Source of the DNA: Bacterioplanoides sp965200585
GTDB lineage: Bacteria; Pseudomonadota; Gammaproteobacteria; Pseudomonadales; Oceanobacteraceae
Length of the DNA: 64,000 nucleotides
NCBI RefSeq assembly: GCF_965200585.1
Contig: NZ_OZ241361.1
Reading direction: 5' to 3' (one strand)
The notes under the pieces: generated by a model
Seen by the model: the letters and a program-made list of their open reading frames with translations, nothing else
Told to the model about the DNA's origin: nothing
Databases searched by the model: none
Shown here: piece by piece, positions 49,884 to 61,236 of the stretch
How positions within the stretch are numbered: position 1 is the stretch's first letter
Layout of the letters: the number at the start of each line of letters is the position of its first letter
Position numbers and translations under genes: made by a program

Positions 49884-50588
49884 ATGAAACAAATCCGCGT
49901 TTATCTGCCTCATGAATCCCAGCCCTGCTCATATTTGCCACAACAGCGCTCCCGCAGTCTGTATGTCGACCCTCGCCTGGAGCTGGGTCAACAGGAGCTT
50001 ACCCTACTCAGTCAAAATGGCTTTCGCCGCAGTGGGCGGGTTGTGTATCGTCCGGAATGCCCGGACTGCAATGCTTGCCAGTCGGTGCGCATTCAGGCTC
50101 AGCAGTTAACACTTTCGCGCTCTCACAAACGCATTCTGAAAAAGAATCAGGATCTGACTCTGAAAGTTGAACTGCCAATTGATGGAGCACTGCACTACCC
50201 GACTTATAAACGCTACATCAGTGAGCGACACTCGGATGGCGATATGTACCCGCCTCATTTTGAACAATACCAGGGATTTCTGCTGGAAGACTTTGGCAAC
50301 ACCCGTTTTTTATCGGCCTACTTGGGTGACAAGCTGATCGGCAGCCTGGTGTTTGATGTATTAGATGATGGCTTGTCATCGGTGTATTGTTTTTTTGAGC
50401 CGCAGCAATCCGGGCGTTCTCCGGCTATGTTTTTGATTCTATCCCTGACCTTGTTGGCACAAGGTCTTAAATTGCCTTTTAACTACCTGGGCTATCAGGT
50501 GGATGGCTGTCAGAAAATGGCTTATAAAACCCGTTTTTCGCCATTGGATACCTTAATTGATGACGAGTGGCGACCGAAACCGAGATAG
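49884..50588 (+). CDS. bpt: Aspartate/glutamate leucyltransferase (arginyltransferase family)
   Basis: Bpt attaches Leu to N-terminal Asp/Glu to feed the ClpS pathway. The N-terminal cysteine-rich part has QPCSYLPQQRSRSLYVDP and YRPECPDCNACQSVRI; the C-domain has RFLSAYLGDKLIGSLVFDVL and YLGYQVDGCQKMAYKTRFSPLD. It has 234 residues, starting two bases after aat, in one operon. Confidence 0.95.
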   Translation: MKQIRVYLPHESQPCSYLPQQRSRSLYVDPRLELGQQELTLLSQNGFRRSGRVVYRPECPDCNACQSVRIQAQQLTLSRSHKRILKKNQDLTLKVELPIDGALHYPTYKRYISERHSDGDMYPPHFEQYQGFLLEDFGNTRFLSAYLGDKLIGSLVFDVLDDGLSSVYCFFEPQQSGRSPAMFLILSLTLLAQGLKLPFNYLGYQVDGCQKMAYKTRFSPLDTLIDDEWRPKPR

Positions 50589-50696
50589 CCCTTTGCTTTT
50601 TCGGGAATTTGAGGCAGAATGCGCGCGCACTGTACTAACCAAGTGGGTGTTGTACTAACCAAGCGGGCATAAGCTCAGCGTCTAAACAGGTGACGA

Positions 50697-50915
50697 ATGG
50701 CAAAAGATGATCACATTGAAATGGAAGGTGAAGTAATTGATACCCTTCCAAACACTATGTTCCGTGTAAAACTGGAAAACGGACACGTAGTTACTGCTCA
50801 TATTTCAGGCAAGATGCGTAAAAACTACATCCGCATCCTGACCGGCGACAAGGTGAAAGTGGAGTTGACTCCATACGACTTGAGCAAAGGTCGCATCACC
50901 TACCGCGCGCGCTAA
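50697..50915 (+). CDS. infA: Translation initiation factor IF-1
   Basis: A 72-residue S1-type OB fold: IEMEGEVIDTLPNTMFRVKLENGHVVTAHISGKMRKNYIRILTGDKV. Full length. It has its own 108-bp upstream spacer. Confidence 0.97.
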   Translation: MAKDDHIEMEGEVIDTLPNTMFRVKLENGHVVTAHISGKMRKNYIRILTGDKVKVELTPYDLSKGRITYRAR

Positions 50916-50931
50916 TCAATAGCAGCGCCTC

Positions 50932-50953
50932 TTCCGGCCCTCCCTGGCCGGAA
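50932..50953. terminator. GC-rich hairpin between infA and clpA
   Basis: TTCCGGCC and GGCCGGAA pair around a 6-nt loop. No T-tract follows, so termination strength is uncertain. It lies between convergent stops. Confidence 0.5.
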
Positions 50954-50964
50954 TGACGAGGTTC

Positions 50965-53226
50965 CTATGCAGGAACCTCTTCCACCACTTCAATCGCAAT
51001 ATCATCATCCTCAACCAGAATCTCGACCTCGCCACCATTATTGGCTAACTCACCAAACAGAATCTTCTCTGCCAGCGGCTTCTTGATCTTATCCTGAACC
51101 AGACGATTCATTGGACGAGCACCCATTTTTTCATCATAACCATGCTCCCCCAGCCAGCGCTTCGCTTCTTCAGACACCAGAATGCTGACTCGTTTTTCGT
51201 CCAGCTGGCCCTGCAGCTCAGCGACAAACTTATCAACCACATGCAGAATGGTATCTTTTGATAGCGGTGCAAACTGAATCACGGAATCAAGGCGATTGCG
51301 GAACTCAGGCGTGAATACCTTTTTGAGCTCTTCTGCACCATCGGTTGTGTGATCCTGATGAGTAAAGCCAATACTGTTGCGACTCATCATCTGAGCCCCG
51401 GCATTGGTGGTCATAATCAGAATGACATTACGGAAGTCCGTCTTACGGCCATTATTGTCGGTTAACGTGCCGTGATCCATTACCTGCAACAGGATGTTGA
51501 ATACTTCCGGATGAGCTTTCTCAATTTCATCCAGCAACAACACACAATGCGGGTTTTTATTCACGGCTTCCGTCAGTAAGCCACCCTGGTCATACCCCAC
51601 GTAACCCGGAGGTGCACCAATCAGGCGGGAGACGGTATGACGCTCCATGTATTCCGACATATCAAAGCGCACCAGTTCCATGCCCATCACCGACGCCAAC
51701 TGTTTCGACACCTCGGTTTTACCAACCCCGGTTGGGCCAGCAAATAAGAAGGAGCCAATCGGTTTTTCCGGTGCATTTAACCCGGCGCGCGACATCTTCA
51801 CCGCCGTAGACAGCGTCTGAATGGCTTCATCTTGGCCAAATACCACCATCGACAGTTTATCTTCCAGCTTAAACAGCAGTTCTTTATCCGAAGCCGAAAC
51901 GGACTTGGGAGGAATACGGGCAATAGCAGCCACAACCTGCTCAACCTCAGGCACACCAATCACTTTTTTACGCTTACTCTGCGGCAATAGGTGCTGCTGA
52001 GCGCCAACCTCGTCAATCACATCAATCGCCTTATCTGGCTGATTGCGATCATTGATATAGCGATCCGCCAGCTCAGCTGCCGCTTTTAACGCCTTATCGG
52101 TGTAGCGAATAGCATGATGCTCTTCGAAGCGTGATTTCAGACCCTTCAGAATTTTATAAGTGTCATCAACTGATGGCTGGGCTACATCAATTTTCTGGAA
52201 GCGGCGCGTCAGTGCACTGTCTTTTTCAAAGATGCCGCGGAATTCGGTAAAGGTTGTTGAGCCAATACAGCGAATTTCACCGGAACTAAGCAAAGGCTTC
52301 AGCAGATTACTGGCGTCCATCACCCCACCTGAGGCAGCACCAGCACCAATAATGGTATGAATTTCGTCAATAAACAGAATGCCATGCGGTTGTTTTTTCA
52401 GCTCTGCCAATAGCGCTTTAAAGCGCTTTTCAAAGTCACCGCGGTATTTGGTACCGGCTAGCAAGGCACCCATATCGAGACTGTAGACCACGGCATCTTC
52501 GATCACTTCCGGAACGTCTTTATCAACAATGCGTTTCGCCAAGCCTTCGATAATAGCGGTTTTGCCAACACCGGAATCACCCACCAGTAGCGGGTTGTTT
52601 TTACGACGGCGAGCCAGAATCTGTACCAGGCGACCCACTTCAAAGTCACGACCAATCAGAGGATCAATTTTGCCTTCTTTGGCTACTTTGTTGAGGTTGG
52701 TGGCATAACCTTCGAGAGCATTTTTACCTGACGCTTCACCGTCTTCATCAACATGCTCACCCATTTGCTCGGATGGTTCATCCGAACCTGACACCTTGGA
52801 TATGCCGTGCGAGATGTAATTCACCACATCAATGCGGGCGATATTCTGTTGTTTAAGGAAATAGACAGCCTGACTTTCCTGCTCACTGAAAATGGCAACC
52901 AGCACGTTGGCGCCAGTGACTTCGGATTTACCGGATGACTGCACGTGAAAAACAGCGCGTTGCAAAACCCGCTGAAACCCCAAGGTTGGCTGGGTTTCAC
53001 GCTCGGCATCCGCATCCGGAATCAGAGGTGTGGTTGAATCGACAAATTCCTGTAAATCTTTGCGCAGCTTGGTCATGTCTGCGCCGCATGCCTCCAGCAC
53101 TTTTCCGGCTGCATCATTATCCAGCAATGCCAGCAGCAGATGCTCTACCGTCATAAACTCATGGCGTTTCGAGCGAGCTTCCTTGAACGCTTCATTCAGT
53201 GTTTGCTCAAGCTCTCTATTCAGCAT
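50965..53226 (-). CDS. clpA: ATP-dependent Clp protease ATPase subunit ClpA
   Basis: ClpA is the unfoldase of ClpAP. Clp-N repeats span 1-~150, AAA module D1 has Walker A GDSGVGKTAI and Walker B ILFIDEIHT, and module D2 has GPTGVGKTEVSK and VLLLDEIEKAHPEVF. The IGL-type loop for ClpP docking is at RNSIGFTHQD. It has 753 residues, usual size, and sits 15 bp after clpS. Confidence 0.97.
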   Translation of the reverse strand: MLNRELEQTLNEAFKEARSKRHEFMTVEHLLLALLDNDAAGKVLEACGADMTKLRKDLQEFVDSTTPLIPDADAERETQPTLGFQRVLQRAVFHVQSSGKSEVTGANVLVAIFSEQESQAVYFLKQQNIARIDVVNYISHGISKVSGSDEPSEQMGEHVDEDGEASGKNALEGYATNLNKVAKEGKIDPLIGRDFEVGRLVQILARRRKNNPLLVGDSGVGKTAIIEGLAKRIVDKDVPEVIEDAVVYSLDMGALLAGTKYRGDFEKRFKALLAELKKQPHGILFIDEIHTIIGAGAASGGVMDASNLLKPLLSSGEIRCIGSTTFTEFRGIFEKDSALTRRFQKIDVAQPSVDDTYKILKGLKSRFEEHHAIRYTDKALKAAAELADRYINDRNQPDKAIDVIDEVGAQQHLLPQSKRKKVIGVPEVEQVVAAIARIPPKSVSASDKELLFKLEDKLSMVVFGQDEAIQTLSTAVKMSRAGLNAPEKPIGSFLFAGPTGVGKTEVSKQLASVMGMELVRFDMSEYMERHTVSRLIGAPPGYVGYDQGGLLTEAVNKNPHCVLLLDEIEKAHPEVFNILLQVMDHGTLTDNNGRKTDFRNVILIMTTNAGAQMMSRNSIGFTHQDHTTDGAEELKKVFTPEFRNRLDSVIQFAPLSKDTILHVVDKFVAELQGQLDEKRVSILVSEEAKRWLGEHGYDEKMGARPMNRLVQDKIKKPLAEKILFGELANNGGEVEILVEDDDIAIEVVEEVPA

Positions 53227-53241
53227 GTCGCCTCCTCAGCG

Positions 53242-53601
53242 TTAGTCTTCTACCGGTGCGATTTCACACATCAGCGGATGATTACAGTCACGGGAATACT
53301 GATTCACCATAGCTGCTTTTGTCTCTGCTACATCGCGGCTGTAAATTGCACAGACCGCACTGCCCTTAGTGTGTACTGCCAACATGATTTGCGTTGCTTC
53401 TTCGGCATTTTTGCCAAACAGCTTCTGGAGCACTTCCACAACAAATTCCATCGGCGTGTAATCATCATTCAGCATGATCACACTGTACATGGATGGTCGT
53501 TTCAGCTCGGGTTTTGCTGGCTCTACAGCAACACCACCTTCCCCATCAAATTCCGGTTCATCTTGGTTTGAGTTTAGTTGAGTTTTAAAAATATGATGCA
53601 T
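53242..53601 (-). CDS. clpS: Clp protease adaptor ClpS
   Basis: ClpS delivers N-degron substrates to ClpAP. The core MYSVIMLNDDYTPMEFVVEVLQKLF and the HTKGSAVCAIYSRDVAETK segment are conserved. The 119 residues include an acidic N-terminal extension (QDEPEFDGEGGVAVEP) as in ClpA-inhibiting tails. Confidence 0.96.
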   Translation of the reverse strand: MHHIFKTQLNSNQDEPEFDGEGGVAVEPAKPELKRPSMYSVIMLNDDYTPMEFVVEVLQKLFGKNAEEATQIMLAVHTKGSAVCAIYSRDVAETKAAMVNQYSRDCNHPLMCEIAPVED

Positions 53602-53812
53602 CTGAGATTATCAGGTAAGAGTAAAAGTTCATCATACCTTTCCTGAATAAGGCCTCCAAGCCAATAAACAAGAGGTTTCCGATAAAACAATGCATTCCAT
53701 TGTCTTGACGAATGTATGAGTGGAGCGTAATGTAGTTAAGTCATTGTCAGGACGGCATACATCCCCTCCTGATTTGCAGTTCCCGCTTTCAAGCTCGAGA
53801 AGGAGGTTCAGA

Positions 53813-54097
53813 ATGAAAACAGGGAAAGTTAAGTGGTTCAATAACGCCAAAGGCTACGGCTTCATTCTGGCGGACGATAGCAACGAAGATCTTTTTGCTC
53901 ACTACTCCACCATTCAGATGGATGGCTATCGCACTCTCAAAGCGGGCCAATCCGTTCAATTCGATACCAAACCCAGCGATAAAGGCACACACGCCATCAA
54001 TATTCGTGCACTTGACGATGGCGGTGAAATATCCGAACAGCCTGCCAGCGAACCAGCACAAATCATTCAACCAGAAGCTGAATTAGCTGAAGCCTGA
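53813..54097 (+). CDS. cspD: Cold-shock-domain protein CspD
   Basis: This nucleic-acid-binding OB-fold protein has RNP1 (KGYGFI) and RNP2-like (DLFAHYS) motifs, the latter with the CspD-type Ala-His pair. An acidic 25-residue tail follows. The ATG at 53813 follows AAGGAGG, a very strong ribosome site. It has 94 residues, with a 210-bp leader divergent from clpS, the standard cspD-clpS arrangement. Confidence 0.93.
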   Translation: MKTGKVKWFNNAKGYGFILADDSNEDLFAHYSTIQMDGYRTLKAGQSVQFDTKPSDKGTHAINIRALDDGGEISEQPASEPAQIIQPEAELAEA

Positions 54098-54130
54098 TTT
54101 TAAGCAGCAGACAAACAAAACAGCACCCAT

Positions 54131-54158
54131 AAAAAAACCACCAATCGGCGGTTTTTTT
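54131..54158. terminator. Bidirectional terminator between cspD and icd
   Basis: A run of seven A, a CC-rich/GG-rich imperfect stem with a short loop, and a run of seven T. Confidence 0.8.
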
Positions 54159-54202
54159 ATGCTCAGAGTCTGCGAACAGACTCCTATTATTGAGGCATTC
54201 GC

Positions 54203-56437
<2,235 letters not shown>

Positions 56438-56684
56438 CTTTACTCCTATAGCATTTTGCTTTGTGCTGTATCGCATGGGCTCAATAGTCAGATTGCTTTT
56501 GGCAATCAAGGTTTGATTGATGGTGCCCGGAAGGACTCATCGCTGGCATACCCTGATGAGTCAGAAACAGATGAGAAACAGCATAATTCTTCTTCACCTG
56601 ATTGGTCCGGACGCTAATTTGTAGTTTTTCTACAAAAAAAGCAAGTCAGACGAAAGAATAAGGTAGTTTTCTTACAAAATTCTT

Positions 56685-57350
56685 ATGGCAACACTCATTC
56701 TTCTCAACAAACCCTTCAATGTGTTATCCCAGTTTAGCGACTCTGAAGGACGCTGCACGCTTAAGCAGCACATTTCTCGTACCGATGTTTATCCTGCCGG
56801 GCGACTGGATTACGACTCCGAAGGCTTATTGCTACTCACGGATAATGGCCAATTACAGGCTCAGATCGCCAACCCCAAATACAAGATGGAAAAAACGTAC
56901 TGGGTGCAGGTAGAAGGAAAGCCGCAGGATTCTGATCTGGAAGCGCTGCGCAAAGGTGTTGTTCTTAAAGATGGCCCAACCCGGCCCGCCAAGGTCAGTC
57001 TGATTAATGCACCAGATGTCTGGCCACGCAACCCACCGATCCGTCAGCGCAACAATGACATCACCAGTTGGCTGGAAATAAAAATCAGCGAAGGCCGCAA
57101 TCGTCAGGTGCGACGCATGACCGCTCATATCGGCTACCCTACCCTGCGCCTGATTCGTGCAGCAATCGGCAACTGGTCGGTTAAGACACTGGCACCCGGA
57201 GAAAGCAAAGCGCTCAATATCCATATGCCAGCACCCTCTGAAAAAGGGCAATCCCAGAAAAAACAACATCAAAAAAGACAACACCCCAAAAACAGCCAGC
57301 GAAAAGACCATCACACAAAACCATCGGCAAACAGGAAACCAAAACGCTGA
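56685..57350 (+). CDS. rluE: 23S rRNA pseudouridine(2457) synthase
   Basis: A RsuA/RluE-type synthase without an S4 domain. The catalytic Asp is in AGRLDYDSEGLLLLT; others are KTYWVQVEGKPQDSDLEALRKGV, EGRNRQVRRMTAHIGYPTLRL. It has 221 residues with a very basic Gln/Lys tail (~185-221) that may help bind rRNA. Confidence 0.93.
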   Translation: MATLILLNKPFNVLSQFSDSEGRCTLKQHISRTDVYPAGRLDYDSEGLLLLTDNGQLQAQIANPKYKMEKTYWVQVEGKPQDSDLEALRKGVVLKDGPTRPAKVSLINAPDVWPRNPPIRQRNNDITSWLEIKISEGRNRQVRRMTAHIGYPTLRLIRAAIGNWSVKTLAPGESKALNIHMPAPSEKGQSQKKQHQKRQHPKNSQRKDHHTKPSANRKPKR

Positions 57351-57442
57351 TTGGATTTGAGCCAGATAAATCACTTAGGTAGACTGCGCCCCTTTTGCAT
57401 TTATCCTTTGTACTCACCCTTGCAGACAGGCACGCTTTACTT

Positions 57443-57892
57443 ATGAATGACCGCTGGACGCCACACGCAACGGTTGCCACCGTTATAGAGAAAGATGGCC
57501 AATTTTTGATGGTAGAAGAAATCAGCGGCGGTCAACGGGTGATCAATCAGCCAGCAGGCCATATTGAACAAGGCGAAACCATCCTCGAAGCCGCCCGCCG
57601 TGAAACACTTGAAGAAACCGGCTGGACAGCAGAACCTCAACAACTGATTGGTCTGTATACCTATACCGCTCCCAGCAATGGTGTGACTTATCACCGCTAC
57701 TGTTTTGCCGCGAAAGCCATAGAAGAAGTAAAAGATGCCACTCTCGATGATGGCATCATCGGCCCACGCTGGATGACCATTGAAGAGTTACGTAACAGCC
57801 CCAATCTCAGATCCCAAATGGTGCTAACCTGCATTGAAGACTATTTGTCTGGCAAACAATTCCCGTTAGACCTGATTACTGAACACCCTTAA
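57443..57892 (+). CDS. nudJ: NUDIX hydrolase NudJ (phosphatase)
   Basis: The Nudix box is GHIEQGETILEAARRETLEETGW, matching the GX5EX7REUXEEXGU rule. Starting at 57443 (MNDRWTPHATVATVIEKDGQ) it has 149 residues. NudJ removes phosphate from HMP-PP and nucleoside tri/diphosphates. It lies upstream of mnmA as in E. coli. Confidence 0.93.
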   Translation: MNDRWTPHATVATVIEKDGQFLMVEEISGGQRVINQPAGHIEQGETILEAARRETLEETGWTAEPQQLIGLYTYTAPSNGVTYHRYCFAAKAIEEVKDATLDDGIIGPRWMTIEELRNSPNLRSQMVLTCIEDYLSGKQFPLDLITEHP

Positions 57893-57919
57893 TAACGCAA
57901 ACACAAGTACCCAAACGAT

Positions 57920-59092
57920 ATGACCCAGTTAGCTGACCTTAACCCAGCCCAAACCAAAGTCATCGTTGGCATGTCCGGCGGTGTCGATTCATCCGTTTCA
58001 GCCTATCTGCTGCTACAGCAGGGCTATCAGGTCGAAGGCCTGTTTATGAAAAACTGGGATGAAGACGATGGCACAGAATACTGCACGGCCAAAGAAGACC
58101 TGGCCGATGCACAACAGGTGTGCGACACCCTTGGTATCAAACTGCACCAGGCTAATTTTGCCGCCGAATACTGGGACAATGTCTTTGAACATTTCCTTGA
58201 AGAATACAAAGCTGGCCGCACTCCGAACCCGGACATTCTCTGTAACCGTGAGATCAAATTTAAAGCCTTTCTGGAGTACGCTCAGGTGCTTGGCGCCGAT
58301 CTGATTGCCACCGGTCACTATGTCCGCCGTGGCGATACCGAGACGGAAACCCAGCTGTTAAAAGGTCTAGATAACAACAAAGATCAAAGTTACTTCCTGC
58401 ACGCTGTTGCTGGCAGTGAAATTGCGAAAACTCTGTTTCCGGTTGGTGAATTAGAAAAGCCGGAAGTTCGCCGCATTGCGGAAGAAAACAATCTGGTTAC
58501 TCATAACAAAAAAGACTCCACCGGCATTTGTTTTATTGGCGAACGTCGTTTTAAGGATTTTCTGCAGCAATACCTCCCTGCTCAGCCCGGCCGTATCGAA
58601 ACAGCAGACGGTGTTGATATTGGTGAACACCAGGGTTTGATGTATCACACCTTAGGACAACGTCAGGGCCTTGGTATTGGTGGTTTAAATGGCTTCTCTG
58701 AAGACCCCTGGTTTGTTGCTGATAAAGATCTTGAGCGCAATATCCTGATAGCCGTGCAGGGCAAAAACCACCCTCGCTTGTTTAAAGACTGGCTGACGAC
58801 ATCCGAGATTTATTGGGTCAATAATGAGCCGGAACTGCCGCTGCGCTGTAAAGCCAAGGTACGTTACCGCCAAGCCGATCAGGATTGTGTTATTCATAAA
58901 ACGGCCGAAGGTTATCGGGTAGAGTTTGACCAGCCACAACGAGCCGTCACTCCCGGCCAGTCTCTGGTGTTGTATACCGGTGAAATCTGCTTAGGTGGCG
59001 GAGTTATCGAGCACACAGGCGACCATAGCGACAACGCCGAGAGCGACAACAACAATCTGGACGAAAGCCACAATAAGGGGAGCCAGGCATGA
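57920..59092 (+). CDS. mnmA: tRNA-specific 2-thiouridylase MnmA
   Basis: MnmA thiolates U34 of tRNA Lys, Glu and Gln with sulfur from TusE. It shows the PP-loop GMSGGVDSSVSAYLL, the catalytic Cys in NPDILCNREIKF, and the persulfide Cys in DSTGICFIGERRF. It has 390 residues; the last ~25 are an unusual Asp/Asn/Ser/His-rich tail. It pairs functionally with the TusDC/TusE genes. Confidence 0.96.
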   Translation: MTQLADLNPAQTKVIVGMSGGVDSSVSAYLLLQQGYQVEGLFMKNWDEDDGTEYCTAKEDLADAQQVCDTLGIKLHQANFAAEYWDNVFEHFLEEYKAGRTPNPDILCNREIKFKAFLEYAQVLGADLIATGHYVRRGDTETETQLLKGLDNNKDQSYFLHAVAGSEIAKTLFPVGELEKPEVRRIAEENNLVTHNKKDSTGICFIGERRFKDFLQQYLPAQPGRIETADGVDIGEHQGLMYHTLGQRQGLGIGGLNGFSEDPWFVADKDLERNILIAVQGKNHPRLFKDWLTTSEIYWVNNEPELPLRCKAKVRYRQADQDCVIHKTAEGYRVEFDQPQRAVTPGQSLVLYTGEICLGGGVIEHTGDHSDNAESDNNNLDESHNKGSQA

Positions 59093-59745
59093 CCCCTGAA
59101 CAACCAACGCTACTGCATAAAAACCACGAACAAGCCATTGCGCTGGCGGCTGTATTTCAGGTTGCCACTCTGGTTGAGCAACTGGCCCGCAGTGGCGATG
59201 TTCCGGAAGAAACATCCCTGCCGCTGATAGAAAGCCTGTTTAGCCAGAATCCAAAATACTTTGGCGATATCTACGGCGATGCCAGCACCCGCCTAACCAT
59301 CGGCCTTAAGCAACTCAAGGCAATTGCCGGCAAAGAGCCACAAGGCATCAACCCGGACATTACCCGCTATGCCCTTAGCCTGCTTCATCTGGAGAAAAAG
59401 CTCAGCAAAGCACCGGATATGCTCAACGCCTTAGGTCAGGGTATTCAGGATGCAGAGCGTCAGGCGCATCACTTCGGTATTGCTCATGAAAACACCATTG
59501 CCTCACTGGCCGGGCTGTACAAGCAAACACTGAGCAATCTGAGTTTCCGCATTCGGGTGACCGGCAATCCGACCTACCTGCAGACCAATCACACTGCCAA
59601 TCGCGTGCGTACCCTGCTGCTGGCCGGCATTCGTGCAGCCATGTTATGGCGTCAGGTTGGTGGTAAACGCTGGCAGTTATTAGTGAGTCGCGGCCGCTAT
59701 CTGAAAGCATGTGATGAGCTGCTGAGTGGTGACATCAAGCGATGA
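59089..59745 (+). CDS. hflD: High-frequency lysogenisation protein HflD
   Basis: A membrane-peripheral helical protein of 218 residues: ALAAVFQVATLVEQLARSG, FGDIYGDASTRLTIGLKQL, LLHLEKKLSKAPDML, and VRTLLLAGIRAAMLWRQVGGKRWQLL. It overlaps mnmA by 4 bp (ATGA). Confidence 0.93.
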   Translation: MTPEQPTLLHKNHEQAIALAAVFQVATLVEQLARSGDVPEETSLPLIESLFSQNPKYFGDIYGDASTRLTIGLKQLKAIAGKEPQGINPDITRYALSLLHLEKKLSKAPDMLNALGQGIQDAERQAHHFGIAHENTIASLAGLYKQTLSNLSFRIRVTGNPTYLQTNHTANRVRTLLLAGIRAAMLWRQVGGKRWQLLVSRGRYLKACDELLSGDIKR

Positions 59746-60743
59746 AAGCAATTAACCGCTCTTTTTCTACCGCTCCAATGATGGATTGGAGTGATCGCCA
59801 TTGCCGGGCGTTCTGGCGCCAGCTCAGCAAAAACACCTTGCTGTACACCGAAATGGTCACCACCGGTGCTTTGATTCATGGCAACCGCGAACGTTTTTTA
59901 CAATACAACGATATCGAACATCCTGTTGCCTTGCAGCTGGGTGGCTCCAACCCGGAAGAGCTGGCCCAGTGTGCCCAGTTTGCTGAACAGTGGGGCTACG
60001 ATGAAGTCAACCTGAATGTCGGCTGTCCCAGTGATCGGGTGCAAAATAATATGATTGGCGCCTGCCTGATGGCACACCCACAATTAGTGGCCGATTGTAT
60101 TAAAGCGATGCAGGATGCCTGCAATATTGAAGTCACCATCAAGCATCGCATTGGCATTGATGATATCGACAGCTATGAGCATATGCGTGATTTTGTCGCG
60201 ACGGTGGCTAAAACCGGCTGCAAGAGTTTCACCGTACATGCCCGTAAAGCCATTCTTCAGGGCTTGTCTCCCAAAGAAAATCGCGATATTCCGCCGCTGC
60301 AATACCCGTTGGTGTATCGCCTGAAGCAGGAATTTCCTGAGCTGGAAATCATTATTAACGGCGGTATTAAAACGCACGCCGAATGTTCCGAACACCTGAG
60401 TCAGGTTGACGGCGTAATGCTGGGTCGGGAGGCTTACCATAACCCGGGGATTCTGATGCAGGCGGATGCCCTGTATTTTGATGCCGACAGCAGCAAAGAC
60501 GGCAGCGACAGCGATGCAGATTCGTTAGCGCAGCGGATTCAGGCCGTCCGCGACTTTTACCCCTATATCGAAAGTGAGCTGAGCAAGGGCGCAACGCTGC
60601 ACTATATCAGCCGTCATATGCTGGGGTTGTTTAACGGTATGAAAGGTGCCCGACAATTCCGCCGCCACCTGAGTGAAAATGCCTTTAAAAAGGAATCGGG
60701 CATTGAGGTGATGGAACAGGCTTTATCCTTGGTCGAAGCCTGA
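59742..60743 (+). CDS. dusA: tRNA-dihydrouridine(20/20a) synthase DusA
   Basis: A flavin TIM-barrel enzyme reducing U20/U20a. It begins NRSFSTAPMMDWSDRHCRAFWR, shows the catalytic Cys in NLNVGCPSDRVQNNMIGACLM, and VHARKAILQGLSPKENRDIPPL typical of DusA. It has 333 residues, overlapping hflD by 4 bp. The insert DADSSKDGSDSDADS near 248 is an acidic loop. Confidence 0.95.
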   Translation: MKAINRSFSTAPMMDWSDRHCRAFWRQLSKNTLLYTEMVTTGALIHGNRERFLQYNDIEHPVALQLGGSNPEELAQCAQFAEQWGYDEVNLNVGCPSDRVQNNMIGACLMAHPQLVADCIKAMQDACNIEVTIKHRIGIDDIDSYEHMRDFVATVAKTGCKSFTVHARKAILQGLSPKENRDIPPLQYPLVYRLKQEFPELEIIINGGIKTHAECSEHLSQVDGVMLGREAYHNPGILMQADALYFDADSSKDGSDSDADSLAQRIQAVRDFYPYIESELSKGATLHYISRHMLGLFNGMKGARQFRRHLSENAFKKESGIEVMEQALSLVEA

Positions 60744-60753
60744 GCAAAGCCTT

Positions 60754-60779
60754 ATGGGCTGCCGAATTCAGCAGCCCAT
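60754..60779. terminator. Hairpin between convergent dusA and rhodanese genes
   Basis: ATGGGCTGC pairs with GCAGCCCAT around an 8-nt loop. The T-tract is weak on both sides. Confidence 0.45.
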
Positions 60780-60789
60780 GTGTTCAGTC

Positions 60790-61104
60790 TTATTCTTTCA
60801 CTGAGTAAGACTGAGCATCCTCTAAACCACCTACATTCTTCACATTGGTGTAGCCTAATTCCTGCAGCGCTTGCAAAGCGACACCAGCACGACGGCCCGA
60901 GCGGCAGTACAGTAAAATCTCGGCATCTTTATTAATATTAAGCGCAGCAATATCCACTGAGATTTGCGTATGCGGAATATTATGAGCACCCTCCAGATGC
61001 TCGCCAGCAAACTCACCAGCGCTGCGAACATCAATCCAGACCGGTTCAGATGCCCATGCCGAAAAGCTCAGCAACATAGCTGCGAGGATAGTAATCAGCT
61101 TCAT
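60790..61104 (-). CDS. Periplasmic single-domain rhodanese (PspE-like)
   Basis: The signal peptide MKLITILAAMLLSFSAWASE is followed by one rhodanese domain: WIDVRSAGEFAGEHLEGAHNIPH and the active-site loop LLYCRSGRRAG with catalytic Cys. It has 104 residues. PspE-type enzymes transfer sulfane sulfur to cyanide or thiols in the periplasm. Confidence 0.9.
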   Translation of the reverse strand: MKLITILAAMLLSFSAWASEPVWIDVRSAGEFAGEHLEGAHNIPHTQISVDIAALNINKDAEILLYCRSGRRAGVALQALQELGYTNVKNVGGLEDAQSYSVKE

Positions 61105-61236
61105 ATTTCGTCTCCAAGTTATTCTGAGAATTAGACTTTTTAGCCAAACAGATTCGATTCTGCATTGACCTGAATCGCATGTTAAGCGAGTCTAACGATA
61201 ATTTAGTTATTGCATAACCTGCACTCAGGAAAAGAC

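Noticed and set aside
50932..50953. Strong terminator after infA
   Set aside because: The stem is good but there is no T-tract; kept only as a low-confidence hairpin.
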